Source of the DNA: Medicago truncatula | Lineage: Eukaryota; Streptophyta; Magnoliopsida; Fabales; Fabaceae | Direction of reading: 5' to 3' | DNA length: 64,000 nt | NCBI RefSeq assembly: GCF_003473485.1 | Contig: NC_053048.1 | Coordinates: 39,118,755 to 39,182,754 of the forward strand | Shown here: one piece after another, positions 60,880-64,000 of the stretch | Position numbering within the stretch: position 1 is the first letter of the stretch | How the letters are laid out: every line of letters begins with the position of its first letter | Notes under the pieces: generated by a model | Databases searched by the model: none | Told to the model about the DNA's origin: nothing | Seen by the model: the letters and a program-made list of their open reading frames with translations, nothing else | Position numbers and translations under genes: made by a program

Positions 60880-61960
60880 GCTAGCACCTCTGATATGCAG
60901 GCCCAAATTTAGCCAACAATTCTAATATTCCTCCTGCCCTAGCAGAGACTATATATCCAGATTGAATTTGTGATGCCAACAGTGTTTGAGGGTAAGGATG
61001 GAGGAGAACAAAATAACAAAGCAAAAAATGATATGCCATTGGAACACCATAAGAGACATATTGCTTATGAGGATCATAACTTCAAGGGGTGACTCCAATC
61101 TCCCATGTTATTTTGAGTACTCGGGTTGATATGGCTAGTCAGAACAAGGACATACTCTTAGAAGGACACCCTTCAGTTGTTGTTGCGATTGAAGAGAGGG
61201 AAGAGTTATGTATGATATTGTTTTTCCTACACTTGACAAGCATTCTATATATGATTGAGACTGTAGATATGCAACCTCAGTTTGACAACATTGTGTTGGC
61301 TTCCACAACTGTTATATTCCCTCAAAGTAAACCTACTACTCTGAACCAAGATCATTTAGTACCGGTTTCTGATCAAGAAGATTTCCTGAATCAGGATGCT
61401 TAATTATCTTGTTCTTAAGACATTCCCCACTCATAAGCTGGAGTGAGTTTGCCAGATATAAACACTGCCCTAGGTGATGAAACTGTAGCTTTTTCAAACT
61501 TGGAAAGTTCTAATGGTTTAGATGTGCAGTTAGTGTCCATACACTTAGTTGAAGAGGTAGCTAATATGCAGTAGTACCTGATATGTCCCTTCACGCAGTG
61601 AAGCTACAATGAAGAGTGTTAGAGTCTCTTTAGGGTGACTTGTCCTCTGAAGAGCAGGAGGAAGCTTTTGAGCAGAATTAGTACTTGGTTGATAATGAAG
61701 AAGATAAAAAAAACTTCCGCTATTTATGTCTCCACAAGACATAGAAAGAAAGTCAAACTACAAAGGTCCAGAGGATATAACATTGATTATATCCAAATCT
61801 AAAGGGTGTCCACAAAGACATACCAAATGAACCTTGTGGATTTAAAAACTCTTTTCTACTATAGAGACTTAATAGGTTTTCTTAGTTTACAACGGGATTC
61901 AGTCCCCTCATTCTTTTATATTCTTTTTCCCTTTTTGATTAATAAAAGTTTGGTTTTTTT
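60880..61960 (+). mobile_element. Retroelement-like degenerate coding sequence
   Basis: A frame of 104 codons (61089-61403) and further short frames separated by stops lead to ISKSKGCPQRHTK-like text and an 'agtcccctcattcttttata' and 'ttgattaataaaag' tail. The style resembles ORF1 or the 3' part of plant LINEs. No enzyme domain is visible, so this is a tentative call. Confidence 0.3.
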
Positions 61961-62516
61961 TTTTTTGGTACACTATAAAAAAGTTTGGCTTTATCAACAA
62001 AAAAAAAATATTATGGTAGTTGGTTATATTTTTGCTTTATAATTAAGTTGATTTTTTTATGCAGGTTGTATTATAACTGGAAAAACCGACAACGGTTAAC
62101 TGCCGCTGGATTTTTTAGTCATTTATTTATGTTTCTAAGACACGTCGAATGTCAGAACAGCAATTTTCTTGTGATTGAACAAAAGGAAGAGTTGTGATAT
62201 TGTTATTCCTAATATGTGATATTGTTATTCCTAATCTTACAAGCCTTATATGATTGAAACTCAACCGATGATATATGAGCAGTTCATGAAATTTGAACTA
62301 GATAGCGCAAAGGATTGTCAACAAAATGCTTTTTAATATTTGTTATCAAATAGTTTTTCAAATAACACACCTCTTTCAATATTTTACTGCTGCTAAAACT
62401 ATTATCCATTCACCATTACTCAATTTTTATGCAGAAAATATGACAAAATCCAGCAGCGTAATAGTTGCACTGTAGCAGGTACACAAACTAAAGGGAAAAG
62501 GTTGTTTTGGAATGAA

Positions 62517-62862
62517 TAATTTAGTTGTGAGAAGTAGAAGGAAAGGGAGAGTAAACAATGGAATAGACTAGAGGAGTAGAAACCCCAGCATAAATTAATT
62601 TAGTTGTGAGAAGTAGAAGGAAAGGGAGAGTAAACAGCAGTTACGTTGGGTGGTAAATCTCATGTGGCACAATAGATGCAAGTGTCTTCATAAACTATGT
62701 TCATTAGCTATCAACCTCTCACTAAAACTCATTCGCTTATCTGGTATATCAATGAAATGAGAGCGGATTTACAACAATCTATATGTAAACGTTAATCATC
62801 ATATCCCTCCTTTATATAATTGATAATTCATATACCTCCTTTATATAATTGATAATTCATAT
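62517..62862. repeat. Local direct repeats
   Basis: A 41-bp block ending gaaagggagagtaaaca occurs at 62517-62557 and exactly again at 62596-62636 (offset 79 bp). A second repeat, a 29-bp unit with ctcctttatataattgataa, is present twice in a row at about 62805-62862. Confidence 0.85.
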
Positions 62863-63140
62863 ACTCTTGCTGATAAAATGAAATTTGCTTCGCTTCAATA
62901 CTGTTATTTTCTCAGCATCCAAGTTATAGAGTTGTGTTATTCAATAAATAGGGCTACTTCGAGCAAAATAAAACCTATACAATTTCATTTTTGGCCCAAT
63001 AAATATACTGCAAATCAACCCAGGTATAGCAAGAGCACTAGGAAGTTATAGGAGACCATGTGTTGATTTGCACCAAAAAATATGCCCTTGATAACCGTCA
63101 AAAAGATCTACTACTTATATCTCAGAAAAGGACATGAGAT

Positions 63141-64000
63141 TTAGAATAATCGCTTCCTGCAGCCTGTAGCTCCACAATAGCACGCCATTTGCTTTACCTT
63201 CCCATCAGAGTCCAGGACGCTATCAAGCGCATAGCCATAGTCATATGTCAGCTCCTGCAAGCAAACACAGATTTAAGACATTTGACAAAAAATAATACAA
63301 ACAACATTTCCCTCCCTCTATTTTCATATGTAAAAAAAGAAACCCTCCTAATTATGATCTCGCTCCAAATGGAATTAGAACGAGGGGCCACTGAAGGAAG
63401 AAAGCATTCTCACTGAATGGGGGATTATGTTTCTTAAAGGTAAAACTTCTCTAATTTAGAGGAACACAAAATATGAATTGGAGAAAAACTTTGGACCTCT
63501 TCTACTGAACTCCCAATAATTTGTAATTATTTTTGCCGTTTGGCAAAATAAATAATTTGTATAACATAATGTTGGGTAGGACCTAAAGAACTAAAATGAT
63601 TCATTTAAATGATATAGGATAAAATCATATTTAGACTACGTAAAATGTGTTACCTGTAAAGGGGGTATGTTGTCAGCGGCAAACAGCACCACTCGAGCCA
63701 ATCGCAAATCATGGTGTGTGCTCAAAACACATTGTACAAACAAATTAGGCTCACAACAATGGTTTATAAACCTAGCAACATTTCCAGTAGACCCTGCATC
63801 AATGCAAAACTCTGGTGCACTTTCAGAATCTTGGTCATCGTATTTTTCCAGCAAACTTGAAGCATATGCTACATTTTTTGACCGCCTCTGACAAAATTAA
63901 AATCAACCAAATAGACAAGACAAAAGTTCACAACACAAAAAAGAAAAACAGCCAATAAAATAGAACTACTGAAGGTTTCATAGAAATGAGTACCTCCCTT
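63141..64000 (-). CDS. SUVH4: Histone H3K9 methyltransferase SUVH4/KRYPTONITE-like, C-terminal part
   Basis: The window holds the last two full exons (63654-63887, 63141-63254) and seven bases of the one before (63994-64000); the rest lies beyond the edge. The chain reads through the SET core: FCIDAGSTGNVARFINH, CCEPNLFVQCVL, ARVVLFAADNIPPLQ and ELTYDYGYAL. It ends with the post-SET zinc motif CYCGATGC and a RKRLF terminus. This end is typical of SUVH4/KYP, which puts H3K9me2 on chromatin bound at CHG-methylated DNA and works with CMT3 in transposon silencing. One difference: the usual INHSCEPN reads INHCCEPN here (Ser to Cys). The N-terminal SRA and pre-SET domains cannot be checked. Confidence 0.88.

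Noticed and set aside
1..64000. Search for tRNA and rRNA genes
   Set aside because: The only tRNA-like pieces are the SINE heads, which lack a foldable full cloverleaf; no rRNA-like sequence was seen.

Overview
This is a 64 kb piece of plant nuclear DNA: intron-rich genes with GT-AG junctions, long AT-rich intergenic stretches, and many small inverted-repeat elements, SINEs, LINE remnants and retroelement pieces. The MITE and SINE types (for example tRNA-derived SINEs with a conserved 3' body, and MITE termini reading 'gcttaaatgcac') look legume-like. I infer a legume, perhaps a cool-season one such as Medicago, clover or chickpea, but the species is not proven.

Layout. 1-5.1 kb: degraded receptor-kinase fragments (LRK10-like and TMK-like), a large hAT-like MITE and LTR-type debris. 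5.3-6.3 kb (-): light-regulated chloroplast protein LIR1. 7.8-13.8 kb (-): sialyltransferase-like Golgi protein (SIA1/MGP2 type), with an RTE-type LINE end in one intron. 15.2-20.9 kb (-): RNF10-type RING-finger protein. 22.9-31.4 kb (-) and 36.3-45.6 kb (-): two tandem, intact, 29-exon GH38 alpha-mannosidases, separated by a 4.8 kb nest of SINE, MITE and long inverted-repeat elements. 45.6-54.2 kb: gene-poor, with a retroelement relic, an F-box/LRR pseudogene and a dead L1-type LINE that carries a Stowaway-like MITE inside its reverse transcriptase. 54.5-56.7 kb (+): two-exon TSSC4-domain (U5 snRNP assembly) protein. 58.3-59.5 kb (+): F-box/LRR gene with a frameshift. 59.6-63.1 kb: retroelement-like sequence and short repeats. 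63.1-64 kb (-): 3' end of a SUVH4/KRYPTONITE-type H3K9 methyltransferase, cut off by the window edge.

How the genes relate. They are independent housekeeping and regulatory genes, not a pathway cluster. The two mannosidases (vacuolar/apoplastic N-glycan trimming) and the sialyltransferase-like protein (Golgi) both touch glycan metabolism, but I see nothing to show they act together. The gene order is the most informative feature. From memory, LIR1-RING-mannosidase matches one Arabidopsis interval (At3g26740-26730-26720) and mannosidase-TSSC4-like-SUVH4 matches another (At5g13980-13970-13960), so this window looks like the less fractionated ancestral segment. All splice junctions were read by eye. 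For LIR1, SIA1, the RING gene, both mannosidases and the TSSC4 gene, the summed exon lengths give one open frame of the size expected for the family. I found no evidence of a novel molecular system; the unusual content is mostly in the repeats and in the tandem mannosidase pair.
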